Positions 1-7,843 of a stretch of 64,000 nucleotides of DNA are shown in pieces. How positions within the stretch are numbered: the first letter of the stretch is position 1; the number at the start of each line of letters is the position of its first letter. Source of the stretch: Thermodesulfobacteriota bacterium (GTDB taxonomy: Bacteria; Desulfobacterota; WTBG01; CAIYCZ01; CAIRTM01); the NCBI GenBank assembly GCA_028278025.1, contig JANQFE010000045.1, positions 1 through 64,000 on the forward strand, in the 5' to 3' direction. The notes beneath the pieces were generated by a model that was given only the letters and a program-made list of their open reading frames with translations, did not search any database and was not told the DNA's origin. The position numbers were made by a program, and so were the translations under genes.

Positions 1-18
1 CTGCTCAATTTTGATGCA

Positions 19-90
19 GTCCCAATTGCCAGGCGCATATCAACGATGGCGTAACGGCACGCTAACAGAAAATTTTGCCGGAATTGGGAC
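19..90. repeat. Imperfect palindromic segment, unassigned
   Basis: GTCCCAATT at 19-27 is mirrored by AATTGGGAC at 82-90, with a GC-rich irregular middle. It could be a small palindromic repeat or the edge of a mobile element that continues left of the window. No gene is visible in 1-261. Confidence 0.25.
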
Positions 91-261
91 ACGCTCTAGA
101 TAATCTGTTACCCCCATAGCCATGACAGTATTTCGGCATTATCCTTAATATGTTTGAACCTTTGATAATTCAGTGTTCAGGTTTGCGGGCATCAGATGTT
201 TACCCCTTTTGTATTTCAAAAATTTCACCAGTAAGTGCACATTTTGCACAAACTGAATTAA

Positions 262-780
262 TCATTTCTTTATAATATCATTCAGCAACAGCTTACCTTT
301 TTCTGTCGTAATATATTGCTGTTTAGGGCTGCTTGGCTTTTCCGGGATTGTCAGAGCTAATAGTGCTTCTTCAACCAGTGGTTTTAAAATTGTTTGCCGA
401 AAATGTTTCCTGTCTTTCAAACCAAGATGTTTTTGAATGTCATCTCTCTTGCGCTGAACTTTACAGAATTCAAGTACTATTCCAACTTGAGGGGTACTTG
501 GGGGGTCCTTGAGGGGTGATCCACTTTATCCTTCCGCATGAGAACGGTTACAAAACTTAAACCATCTTCCCGGTATTCGGGTTCCGGCAGTCCGTACTCC
601 AGCATCCATTCCTTCATGTTCCTGATACCGGTTCCCCAGTGCTCAATATATCCGGCAAGATAAAGAAGTTCGGCAAGGGCGGCATTTCGCAGCACGGAAG
701 CGTGATCTCTTTGTAAGATTTCAAGAGTCATTCCGGTCGGCGAAGTGCCCGGTGTCCATATTTTAGAAGTTTCTGATTCT
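262..780 (-). pseudogene. Remnant of an AlbA_2/ATP-binding (RecG-like C-terminal) DNA-binding regulator
   Basis: Two blocks in different frames make up the C-terminal half of a widespread regulator family with an AlbA_2 DNA-binding domain, an HATPase-like part and a winged helix. The upstream block (about 780 down to 477) reads WTPGTSPTGMTLEILQRDH followed by a RN...GYIEHWGTGIRNM stretch and a GLPEPEY motif, which are family hallmarks. It stops at 477-479. The winged-helix block continues one frame over (VLEFCKVQRKRDDIQ, then LVEEALLALTIPEKPSSPKQ) to a stop at 262-264. The N-terminal half is absent. A truncated, frameshifted relic is the simplest reading. It is the last minus-strand unit of the cassette-like region. 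Confidence 0.7.
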
Positions 781-920
781 TTAAATTGTCCTGATAAGTA
801 GTTAATCTGACAATTCCGAAATCAAAACTTTATTTGACACTACCCATATTAGATGACCATAAAAATCAAAAATGGAAAAATTCTGCTATTATCAGAAGTA
901 ATATTAACACCGGCCATACT

Positions 921-981
921 CAAGAGTCTGGCACGTAATATTGATTTTAAGGTTTGTTAATATTGATAATGGTTATGTAAC
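921..981 (-). repeat. Shared cassette-head leader, copy A
   Basis: Read on the minus strand it starts at a GTTACAT box and ends in CGTGCCAGACTCTT. The same layout (GTTA box, an AT-rich TAATCAT/AGTAATATT-like stretch, about 25 variable bases, CGTGCCA) recurs at 1814-1872, 2957-3014, 4463-4524 and 6020-6078. It lies upstream of the broken gene at 262-780, at the edge of the attC-like site at 975-1035. Confidence 0.55.
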
Positions 982-1035
982 ACATTGCTCAAGGGCATGC
1001 GAGTATCGTGCGTTTCTTGCAACAGGATGTTATGC
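975..1035 (-). other. attC-like recombination site (degenerate)
   Basis: The plus strand shows ATGTAAC at 975-981 and GTTATGC at 1029-1035, the AAC...GTT arrangement of an attC site. Between them is an imperfect hairpin (TTGC-TC-AAG against CTT-GCAA, with the TC unpaired). The stop codon of the 1030-1611 gene lies inside the outer box, as is common in gene cassettes. The boxes match RYYYAAC/GTTRRRY imperfectly. Confidence 0.45.
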
Positions 1036-1611
1036 ACCGGAATCTTCTTCAAGGAATTCCTTTAACCATGGTTCAAAGAAATAGCTAATTTCAAGTGAAT
1101 CTTTCCTGAATTTTTCTAAACCCTTGGGAGTAAAAACATTAACCCCTTTATATGTTCGCTTAGATTTTTTCAGATCAGAAAGAAAAAATGCATGGGCAAC
1201 TCCGTTTCTAAGGTCATTTATTGCAGTTATTTTGCTAGTTATTGATCTTGGTATATTCTTAAAGGTTTTGACAATTGACAATTTTTGTAACAAGTACATG
1301 TTTTGCAGTATCATATGAAATGTGCGGAAGCGTTTTGTTCTTCTCACATTACGCAGCTTATTGCCAGATCCAAACACGTGCTCAATTAACAAGAAATCTA
1401 GATGGGAGTCTATCATTGTGTATTCTAAAATAATTTCACTTCTTACCACCTGATCAATCATTGTTCTAAGAACTGGGACTACGGCATCAGACTCTTCATC
1501 TGCAATATGAAATATGCGATCAGGATTCAATGCACATTTTTCAAGTATTTTTTCATAGTCGAGTAGGATGCGAGATTGATAATTCGTGAGTTTCTGTTTT
1601 CCTTTGGCCAT
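1030..1611 (-). CDS. HEPN-like protein of unknown function
   Basis: This is a 193-residue soluble protein, predicted largely helical. Near residue 135 it carries LRNGVAHAF, an R-X4-H motif typical of HEPN-superfamily RNases and HEPN-like helical bundles. There is no signal peptide or membrane segment. It stands alone between attC-like sites (975-1035 and 1911-1969), so it looks like a single-gene cassette. HEPN proteins often act as RNase toxins or phage-defence effectors. No antitoxin such as an MNT nucleotidyltransferase is next to it, so a toxin role is not shown. The motif assignment rests on a short match. It could instead be one of the non-catalytic helical HEPN relatives. Confidence 0.55.
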   Translation of the reverse strand: MAKGKQKLTNYQSRILLDYEKILEKCALNPDRIFHIADEESDAVVPVLRTMIDQVVRSEIILEYTMIDSHLDFLLIEHVFGSGNKLRNVRRTKRFRTFHMILQNMYLLQKLSIVKTFKNIPRSITSKITAINDLRNGVAHAFFLSDLKKSKRTYKGVNVFTPKGLEKFRKDSLEISYFFEPWLKEFLEEDSGA

Positions 1612-1668
1612 TTATTTATCTCGCTGTTATTTCAAATATTAAAAAAGGGTACAGATTTATTTTTGTTT

Positions 1669-1740
1669 TCTATGTCAACATAACTCCCGATACACTGAAC
1701 ATTTAAACAGCCTTCAATAGTCAAACATAGCGATAACACC
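1669..1740 (-). repeat. Cassette upstream repeat, copy 1
   Basis: About 70 bp here match 7254-7323 at roughly three positions in four (for example TCTATGTCAA-ATAAC and CACTGAACATTT). Both lie just upstream of a minus-strand gene start and contain TTGACA on the minus strand, so they may be shared promoter regions. The rest of 1612-1910 shows no gene. Confidence 0.45.
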
Positions 1741-1813
1741 GCCAAAAAAGTACTTCACGAAATTGTTATCATAATCAGGAGTAACAGGAAATGAATTTTT
1801 GTGAAATAAAATC

Positions 1814-1872
1814 AAGATGCTGGCACGTTATCTAAACTCGGAATTCTTTTATGTTACTAATGATTATGTAAC
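1814..1872 (-). repeat. Shared cassette-head leader, copy B
   Basis: On the minus strand it runs from GTTACATAATCATTAGTAAC to CGTGCCAGCATCTT, the same frame as the other leader copies. Unlike the others it is about 40 bp away from the nearest well-formed attC site (1911-1969). Confidence 0.55.
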
Positions 1873-1910
1873 GCCCTTGCTCACGTGCACATCCAATCTT
1901 GAATTTTATA

Positions 1911-1969
1911 CATAACGTTGCTAATCAGCAGCGCGGCTTTTTGCGTCGGCTGAATTAGCCTTGTTAGGC
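1911..1969 (-). other. attC site (best formed in the region)
   Basis: This 59-bp site begins 7 bases beyond the stop codon of the DUF2971 gene. On the plus strand the outer boxes are CATAAC and a perfect GTTAGGC. The inner arms GCTAATCAGC and GCTGAATTAGC pair except for one extra A, the extrahelical base expected in integron attC sites. The apical part pairs CGC with GCG around a T-rich loop. Length, boxes, extrahelical base and position right after a gene all fit a 59-base element. Confidence 0.75.
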
Positions 1970-1976
1970 CTTGTCT

Positions 1977-2810
1977 TCATATAACTCGATAGGATGTTTC
2001 TGAAAGCACTATTTCCCATGCTCTAATCCTCCCAAGAAATTCATCTACAGAAATACGATTCAATTCTTGTTTACTGGAAGGACCCACCACAATTAATCCA
2101 CTCAACCATTCCCCTATACATTTCCTGTCCGTTAAAGGGGGAGTTTTATCGTTTGGTAATGAGAAAGGAAGCTTAGCAAATGGAATTATTGCATCTGTTG
2201 AAACTCGGAAATCTGTGGTGCCCGCATAAGAGACTATACGCCATTCCTTCTCCTCCTTGAATGATGGATGTTTTATAATTGGCTCAATATTCGTGAGATT
2301 CTCGCACATTTCATTGCATATTTTTGCTATAGCATCGGGGTCACCTTGATGTTCATTTTTATGAAAGCTTTGAAGTGCAGGGTCACAAATAGGTTTGAGA
2401 AGATGTAATTGAGACTGATTGTCATATAGACAGCGTTTTAAATTGTAATTTTGCACTTTGCATATTTCATCTATCTCTGATTTTTTGAAACCTAATGCAA
2501 ATCCACCAGATTTAGGGCAGTAGGCGCGCCACTGGCTCAATAAGTCTCCATCTTCTGATAAAGAGAAGACAAAAGGATAAAATTTAACGGAAAGTTCGTG
2601 TTTAAGAATATCAAGAATGAGGTATAGGTCTTGATGTCCTTTAAGAGACTTTTCAAATAAGGACAACACAAGTCTTGATGAGAAATGTATTTCCTCAGAA
2701 TCGTTTAAGAATCTTGAGTCGGTAGCCCAAACAGTTTGATCTTTGAATATTCCATATAATCCCTCTGCTGATGTATAGTGAAATAAATATTCAGGGTCTT
2801 CATGATTCAT
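1977..2810 (-). CDS. DUF2971-family protein
   Basis: This is a 277-residue soluble protein. The N-terminus has YLFHYTSAEGLYGIF, a downstream RFLNDSEEI and a central LLSQWRAYC...GGFALGF, which together are the DUF2971 signature. The family is common in defence islands and integron cassettes. A relation to the ADP-ribosyltransferase fold has been suggested, but I cannot show that here. The ATG at 2810 opens a full-length domain, and there is no convincing SD. The gene is followed directly by an attC site (1911-1969), so it forms one cassette. Function is unknown, with a nucleic-acid- or phage-related role a guess from context. Confidence 0.8.
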   Translation of the reverse strand: MNHEDPEYLFHYTSAEGLYGIFKDQTVWATDSRFLNDSEEIHFSSRLVLSLFEKSLKGHQDLYLILDILKHELSVKFYPFVFSLSEDGDLLSQWRAYCPKSGGFALGFKKSEIDEICKVQNYNLKRCLYDNQSQLHLLKPICDPALQSFHKNEHQGDPDAIAKICNEMCENLTNIEPIIKHPSFKEEKEWRIVSYAGTTDFRVSTDAIIPFAKLPFSLPNDKTPPLTDRKCIGEWLSGLIVVGPSSKQELNRISVDEFLGRIRAWEIVLSETSYRVI

Positions 2811-2956
2811 AATATCCTATCCGATTAAGCTTTATAATTCCAGTTATCGAATTGACTGTCAATTAACCTAAATGGTCTCTGCCTAAGCTCAGATGGCGAT
2901 GCGTCACCTGGATCGTTTTGTTGTGCTTTAATCTTTTCCTGCAAAAGACGTGTTTC

Positions 2957-3014
2957 GAGTCTGGCACGAAATTGTGACTTTGGTGTTTGTCAATATTACT
3001 CATGATTATTTAAC
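2957..3014 (-). repeat. Shared cassette-head leader, copy C
   Basis: On the minus strand it starts exactly at the GTTAAAT box of the attC-like site at 3008-3095 and ends in TTTCGTGCCAGACTC. It contains TTGACA, so promoter activity for the DUF2971 gene is possible. The stretch 2811-2956 shows nothing else. Confidence 0.55.
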
Positions 3015-3095
3015 GTTAAGCTCACAAGCTGCGCCACTCAACTTTCGGAAAATTGAACGGCGTTTCTCGCAGTCTGGTGCAGTGTCTAGTTCGGT
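3008..3095 (-). other. attC-like recombination site
   Basis: It has a perfect ATTTAAC at 3008-3014 (plus strand) and GTTCGGT at 3089-3095. Internal arms CTGCG/CGCAG and CGCC-N2-TCAA/TTGA-N2-GGCG form an imperfect hairpin with an unpaired TTTCT. It sits 14 bp after the stop of the gene at 3109-4182. Length 88 bp, within the attC range. Confidence 0.6.
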
Positions 3096-3108
3096 GATTT
3101 TCTCTGTA

Positions 3109-4182
3109 TTAATAAAAGTTATCCATTGCAGTTCTCGTGATTTCAATAATTGCAACAAGCACAGGGAGATTAGCAGATATTCCAAATTTAGAAATAGTTG
3201 ACGTGTTAAATGGCCAAGTCGGCAATTGCTTTGTTTCATTATAGATTTTCAATACGTTATCTTTCTGTTCAATGATTTCGTCAATATCTTTAGAAAATGA
3301 ATCAAAACCCCCTGCAAGTTTATCAATGAGCACATCATTAATGGACTTCTGCATAAGTGAAAGATGTTCCATTAGATTTATTTTTTTTGTCAACATTGCT
3401 TTGTGAGGTTGAGATAGCGGCAGAAAGAATACAACATACAATGCCATAATTTGAATAAATACTCCGCCCGCAAATGGCATGGTGACTCCATGTGTATGAT
3501 ATAGGGCAAAGGAGTTTAAAAATGTAAACAAAACGCCCCCATTAAACCTTAATGACATTTTACCAAGATTCCCCATTCCGCCTGCTCCATCTGGATGTAA
3601 CGGTTGTAGGTTTAACATGTCATTTTTTTCTACAACTTTAAATACATGACGCAGCCACGCAATAATAATTACTAAGCGATAAAATATGTAAGGAAAAACT
3701 ATGCCCCACCAAAATATAAAGAAAACTAGTTGACCACAATACCCCCAAGCGTGTTGAATCGAATCATAAACATCGTGCCCATATATTGGTATCGGATTAA
3801 TCCTGTTGATTGCATTGATTACAACACAACATAAACCTAAAGCTGTGAAAGAAATTCCAATAGAAAATCTAAATTTTTTGTTTGGATTATAGCCTTTTAG
3901 ATAATCTGGACTAACTGTTTTTCCTAATACATCTTTTCTATCAATTATGGAATCGAGGGAATTGACGAAAATTTTAAATAAATGAAATCCGCGAAGAAAA
4001 AAATGAAGTGTAAGTGGAAAGATAATAGTGTTTGCAATATTGCTATAATGTTCTAGAATTCCTACACTGTCCCCTTCAAGAAATAGACTATTGTCAATCC
4101 AAGCACACAAATATGGCAAAGCAGATAGCAAGAATGTAAAAGATATGATTCTACCTTCAGGTAGTTTTTCTTGGAAAATCAT
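3109..4182 (-). CDS. Multi-pass membrane protein of unknown function
   Basis: This is a 357-residue protein with about five to six hydrophobic segments (for example near residues 12-30, 50-65, 110-127, 152-180 and 232-258) and a soluble, mostly helical C-terminal third. A conserved-looking motif LHPDGAGGMGNLGKM lies near residue 196. Similar HPDGAGG motifs occur in uncharacterised bacterial membrane proteins. There is no recognised enzymatic domain. It forms a single-gene unit between attC-like sites at 3008-3095 and 4518-4658. A membrane-acting defence effector is possible but unsupported. Confidence 0.6.
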   Translation of the reverse strand: MIFQEKLPEGRIISFTFLLSALPYLCAWIDNSLFLEGDSVGILEHYSNIANTIIFPLTLHFFLRGFHLFKIFVNSLDSIIDRKDVLGKTVSPDYLKGYNPNKKFRFSIGISFTALGLCCVVINAINRINPIPIYGHDVYDSIQHAWGYCGQLVFFIFWWGIVFPYIFYRLVIIIAWLRHVFKVVEKNDMLNLQPLHPDGAGGMGNLGKMSLRFNGGVLFTFLNSFALYHTHGVTMPFAGGVFIQIMALYVVFFLPLSQPHKAMLTKKINLMEHLSLMQKSINDVLIDKLAGGFDSFSKDIDEIIEQKDNVLKIYNETKQLPTWPFNTSTISKFGISANLPVLVAIIEITRTAMDNFY

Positions 4183-4462
4183 TTGATAAGCACCACACTC
4201 TCATGTTTTGGGGCTATATTTTAGGTAACCGAACTTATATATATTGAACGGAATCTTGTTTTACCCCTTTTTTGACTGCTTTAACGACCCCGTATAAGAC
4301 GCTTATTTGATGGCAAAAACGGAAATTACAAAATGCGTGACAAATTACATCACTTAAAATAACCTTTGATAACATCAGCAAATCAACGACTCGCAAAAGT
4401 AAGGATTAGCGATAAGAATCCGAACTGTCACGGCCCATTAATCTCTGAACATCGGCCATATT

Positions 4463-4524
4463 TAAGATGCTGGCACGCAAACTTAACTCTGAAGAATCTT
4501 AGTATTACTCATTATAATAGTAAC
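4463..4524 (-). repeat. Shared cassette-head leader, copy D
   Basis: On the minus strand it runs from GTTACTATTATAATGAGTAA to GCGTGCCAGCATCTT. It heads the unit carrying the 3109-4182 gene, whose start is 280 bp downstream. The intervening 4183-4462 shows no gene. Confidence 0.55.
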
Positions 4525-4658
4525 GAATAGTAAAGGACTTGGTTTCAGCTGCCCTAGACAGAAGCAGTGAATTTCTAAAATAGAATGAATCTAGACTAAG
4601 GCCTAAAACCATAATAAGCCAGCCGCTGCCTCAGGTCAGCTAGAAATCTGGGTTAGAC
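4518..4658 (-). other. Long attC-like recombination site
   Basis: GTTAGAC at 4652-4658 is a perfect GTTRRRY, and the other end has GTAAC (4521-4524 region). Arms GGTTTCAGCTGCCC...GCAGTG and CCGCTGCC...CAGCTAGAAATC pair, with an extra T in one arm as an extrahelical base. A 50-nt variable middle contains its own small hairpin. At 141 bp it is at the upper limit known for attC sites. It lies 34 bp after the stop of the 4692-5393 gene. Confidence 0.55.
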
Positions 4659-4691
4659 GATAGCAACCTTATATAACTTAGAAATACATTC

Positions 4692-5393
4692 TTAACGTTG
4701 CCAATGCTCGGTTAATATTACAAATTCAGAAATATACTTAGAATTTTTTTCTAAAAACGGAAGAAATTTACTTATATATTGTTCAAGTATTTGTTGATCA
4801 AATTTAATGTATAGAATCCCAACTACTTTAGAATCTTTTTCAAAAGATATTATAACTTTATTAGAAATATCTTCTATAGTATGCGGCACATTTCGAAGTA
4901 CTGAAACTTTTTCCAGTTTGTTTTCTTGATCTTCTAATTTTGATAAGATGTCCATTCTAAAAAGATAACCTTGTTTAAGCGACATTCCTAAAGGGATATA
5001 ATGACCAATATTAATCTTTGCTTTACCATCCATAGAAATTTGAAAAATTCTATTAAATGACTTTCGCGTTGAAGATACAAATACAGAAATAGAAGAATTA
5101 ACATTGAATTTATGCTTTATACTACTTTGGATTTCTTTTGACCTATCAATAAAATGTCTTTTTTTAATATGATTTTTAAAGGAGTCCCGAATTAGTGATT
5201 CTCTAATTATTAAAGGAAAAATACCTATTAATAAGCCAGATAAATAAATATACCATTCGGAAAAATCAACACCTGAACGATTTATTATAAATGTTAATAA
5301 TATTGAAAGCCCTGAACTTATTGCTCCCCATCGTTTTCTTCCAGTTAGAAAACTTATGATAAAACTTTCATTGTTTTTTTCTTCATTAAACAT
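4692..5393 (-). CDS. Membrane-anchored protein of unknown function
   Basis: This is a 233-residue protein from the ATG at 5393, chosen because GGAGG lies 6 bases upstream. A longer in-frame start at 5432 would overlap the preceding gene without an SD. Two N-terminal hydrophobic segments (about residues 24-40 and 48-65) are followed by a roughly 165-residue cytoplasmic domain that could be a GAF- or PAS-like sensor fold. That fold is a guess from length and alternation only. The start lies 2 bp after the stop of the gene at 5396-5719, so the two are translationally coupled. Together they make a two-gene cassette ending at the attC-like site 4518-4658. Confidence 0.6.
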   Translation of the reverse strand: MFNEEKNNESFIISFLTGRKRWGAISSGLSILLTFIINRSGVDFSEWYIYLSGLLIGIFPLIIRESLIRDSFKNHIKKRHFIDRSKEIQSSIKHKFNVNSSISVFVSSTRKSFNRIFQISMDGKAKINIGHYIPLGMSLKQGYLFRMDILSKLEDQENKLEKVSVLRNVPHTIEDISNKVIISFEKDSKVVGILYIKFDQQILEQYISKFLPFLEKNSKYISEFVILTEHWQR

Positions 5394-5395
5394 TT

Positions 5396-5719
5396 TTAGC
5401 CCTCCAGACGGCTGCGGATCGCTGCTGTCCAAGTCATTCCCGCTAGAATGGCACCATATGATTCATCAGGTCGTATTAGAAATGCAGAAACCATCGCTCC
5501 GGCCAAAACTGATATTAAAAGTTTCAATATTATAATTAATAAAACACGCAAAACACTTGATAAATGATAAACATCTTCTGATTGATTTACCATGCTAGCT
5601 TGAATGTCTGGTAAAGCTCCATAAACTTGATACATCAATAATAAAAGTGCACCTAAACCTCCAAAAAAAAGATCCCTATGAAGGTTTGGTAATTCTGAAA
5701 GTAATTTAATGGGGTCCAT
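5396..5719 (-). CDS. Small membrane protein
   Basis: This is a 107-residue protein with two hydrophobic segments (about residues 17-34 and 58-82) and a short charged tail ending RSRLEG. It is not recognised. It precedes and nearly abuts the 4692-5393 gene, whose SD (GGAGG) lies within its last codons. The pair probably form one membrane complex or effector/partner pair, an inference from coupling only. Upstream DNA (5720-6019) has no gene. It contains a GC-richer hairpin-like stretch around 5766-5815 that does not convincingly fit an attC site. Confidence 0.55.
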   Translation of the reverse strand: MDPIKLLSELPNLHRDLFFGGLGALLLLMYQVYGALPDIQASMVNQSEDVYHLSSVLRVLLIIILKLLISVLAGAMVSAFLIRPDESYGAILAGMTWTAAIRSRLEG

Positions 5720-6019
5720 TTCTTAATTATTTTTTCTCTATTTGAAATACCAAGGCTCACCTGTGGCAGGAAGCGAAGCTGAAGGCCATCCACGTGCAAC
5801 CTCTGGTTATATTATAGGTGCTTTTCTAATTCCTTAAGTGCAATAATCTTGCTTGTCAATATTTTCAAATCTCTTCCTGAATGATGACCTATGGTAACAT
5901 TATTAAATCAGCACACCTGAAGAATCAATGTTAGCCATAAGACCTGCAAATAATTTCTTAACAAAATTGTTACCATAATCAAATGTACTTTTGAATTATT
6001 TTTAGCGAATGCCGGTTTT

Positions 6020-6078
6020 CTTGTTTGGCACGAAACTTTGATTTTGTATTTTGTTAAAGTTAATTCTGATTATTTAAA
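6020..6078 (-). repeat. Shared cassette-head leader, copy E
   Basis: On the minus strand TTTAAATAATCAGAATTAAC leads to TTTCGTGCCAAACAAG. The leading box has lost the GTT (TTTAAAT in place of GTTAAAT of copy C). The stop codon of the 6074-7093 gene lies inside it, with no attC hairpin between gene and leader. Confidence 0.5.
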
Positions 6079-7093
6079 TTATCTGGCTTAAAGATTCAAT
6101 CCATTCACTAACATTAAATGATTGGTAAACTCCCTTAGCTGTATCAAATAATTCCTTTGTCATCTTGACGTTACCAAGACAATTTTTTGCATTCTGAAGC
6201 CATTTTGATATTCGATTTGTATCGGGGCTTTCTTCGTCTTCAAGTTCACCTTTAACCTTTTCAAGTTCAACCACTGCTTTTTGAGCTGCCTGATTGTCTG
6301 AAGTTGTCTTTATCAGCTCAATTAACTTTGCCAGTTCGTCGATTTGATTTTTTCGTTCATTAAATGAGTTTGAGATACTAACAGAATTGTCATTAGATAT
6401 TTGGGTAAGCTGATTGTATTCACCCTGAACAACATTTTGCGCCCCAGGTGCATTATAAGATCGTGATTCCAATTGACCACCTGTTTGCACAATGACGGGA
6501 GGTGCAGAATGAAAACCACTTTGAAGGGGTGCAGCTTTTAACAGTTTTTCATAATATTCAATTGTATGTTTGGATAAATTGTAACTATGTTGCAAAAAAT
6601 TAACTCGATTTTTCAGACAAGTTAAAAGAAGGGCATGCTCTTCATCTGACACTATTACCGGTAAATCATCTAATGGCTCACCTGATTCTACTTTTCTTAA
6701 ATACTCATTAAAGTCATTTCGAACTCTATCCGTACTTACCGAAATACCAGAGTCAAGTATTGTGAATTTAAATTTAAACTCCGGCTCGTGTGACGAATCT
6801 ACAGAAAAAGAAACTTTATACCCTCGTATTTTGGCATAATCTTCGAACCCCTTTAAGAAATCGTGAAATAGGGATCTATGTTTTTCGGGAATATCTATTG
6901 TAATAAATCCCCCATAATTGTTCTGATTGTTTGTTTGATTTCCTATTTCTTCAAGGGTTCCTTTTTGAAGGGACAATTCACGTCTGTTACGTTGCAAGTC
7001 TCTTCTCCACATCATTAGGAAAAAAAATCCCAAAACAACTGCCATCATCAAGATGGTCGTATTCATAAGCTCAGTAAAAGTTGTATCATACAT
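6074..7093 (-). CDS. Single-pass membrane protein of unknown function
   Basis: This is a 339-residue protein. One N-terminal transmembrane helix (about residues 10-28) is followed by basic residues (RRDLQRNRR). Next come a globular region at 55-180, a low-complexity linker with Asn/Ser/Gln-rich stretches near 205-245, and a helical coiled-coil-like C-terminus. No catalytic motif is evident. The topology suggests a cytoplasmic domain tethered to the inner membrane. It is the first unit of the minus-strand series, and its end runs straight into leader copy E without an attC site. Either a deletion fused two cassettes or the gene is not a cassette. Confidence 0.55.
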   Translation of the reverse strand: MYDTTFTELMNTTILMMAVVLGFFFLMMWRRDLQRNRRELSLQKGTLEEIGNQTNNQNNYGGFITIDIPEKHRSLFHDFLKGFEDYAKIRGYKVSFSVDSSHEPEFKFKFTILDSGISVSTDRVRNDFNEYLRKVESGEPLDDLPVIVSDEEHALLLTCLKNRVNFLQHSYNLSKHTIEYYEKLLKAAPLQSGFHSAPPVIVQTGGQLESRSYNAPGAQNVVQGEYNQLTQISNDNSVSISNSFNERKNQIDELAKLIELIKTTSDNQAAQKAVVELEKVKGELEDEESPDTNRISKWLQNAKNCLGNVKMTKELFDTAKGVYQSFNVSEWIESLSQII

Positions 7094-7462
7094 TTTGTAT
7101 TTCCTTTGTTATGGAAACATATAATTATTATACGGAATGTCGTATTTTGTTATGCTCCCAACATTTTGCGACAAGTCGTATATTATAAACATATTAATGT
7201 TATGCAACACAGTTCAAAGGAAGTGCCAATTCAACAAATTTATAGAGTCAGTCTATGTCAATATAACACCCAGCACACTGAACATTTCAGCATCCTTTAA
7301 AAGTCAACAGTAGCGATAAACATCTGGCCTGGACACTACCCAAAAAGATTTTGATATTATCTATCGTACTATTAACAGGCGGGAATTTCAATGTTATCTT
7401 GAAAATCACAACTTGCATTAAAGTCACGTTCTGATTTTCACATTTTTAAATTTCATGATATC
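7094..7462. other. Non-coding upstream region of the cassette-like series
   Basis: This is AT-rich intergenic DNA with no gene. It includes the repeat copy at 7254-7323. No integron integrase gene or recognisable attI site is present between here and folK. Confidence 0.5.
7254..7323 (-). repeat. Cassette upstream repeat, copy 2
   Basis: This is the counterpart of 1669-1740, sharing TCTATGTCAA-ATAAC, CACTGAACATTT and AGCGATAA. On the minus strand it contains TTGACATAGA. It lies 160 bp upstream of the 6074-7093 gene. Confidence 0.45.
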
Positions 7463-7471
7463 GTGTTATTC

Positions 7472-7499
7472 AAAAAAAAAGCTGTCCGGAATTTCCGGA
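7472..7499 (-). terminator. Terminator-like hairpin on the minus strand
   Basis: TCCGGAA-T-TTCCGGA at 7485-7499 is a perfect palindrome. On the minus strand it is followed by a run of nine T (A9 at 7472-7480). No minus-strand gene ends here, so it may insulate the cassette region from folK-side antisense transcription or be a relic. Confidence 0.45.
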
Positions 7500-7767
7500 T
7501 AGTTCATTCAACATTTTTTACGCCTTCGTCTTGAACTGTTGCAAATTTTACAACAACTGACCTGTCCTGATTTAACTTGTCATCACCTTATTTAGCATTG
7601 TTTTGAAAAAGTTTTGTAGTGCTGATTTTTTTAAAGTACGAAGTATGGTACTATAAGATTTTTTTTCATTAAACAATCTATTTTAGTAATAATTTTATTT
7701 TTACTAAATAGTTATTACTTTTTCAATGAATTATTAAACCAATGACAACTTTTTAATATGATTTGCA

Positions 7768-7797
7768 TTGACAAGTCTATATTATGTATTTTATTGT
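7768..7797 (+). promoter_or_regulatory. Candidate sigma-70 promoter for the folate operon
   Basis: TTGACA at 7768-7773 and TATTGT at 7792-7797 are separated by 18 bp, about 45 bp before the folK start. The stretch 7500-7767 is AT-rich with no gene. Confidence 0.4.
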
Positions 7798-7843
7798 TCT
7801 ATTTTTTTAGAAAGCACATTATTAAACAAGTTACTATAGCAGG

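Noticed and set aside
5766-5815. Additional attC site upstream of the 5396-5719 gene
   Set aside because: There is a GC-rich hairpin-like stretch and a GTTATAT, but the opposite box and arm symmetry are unconvincing and no gene ends there.
930-6035. Sigma-54 promoters at the recurring TGGCACG motifs of the cassette leaders
   Set aside because: None of the five has a -12 GC or GT at the right spacing, and on that strand they face away from the genes.
7500-7843. Integron integrase or attI next to the cassette array
   Set aside because: No reading frame with tyrosine recombinase motifs is present and no GTTRRRY-based attI structure could be recognised.
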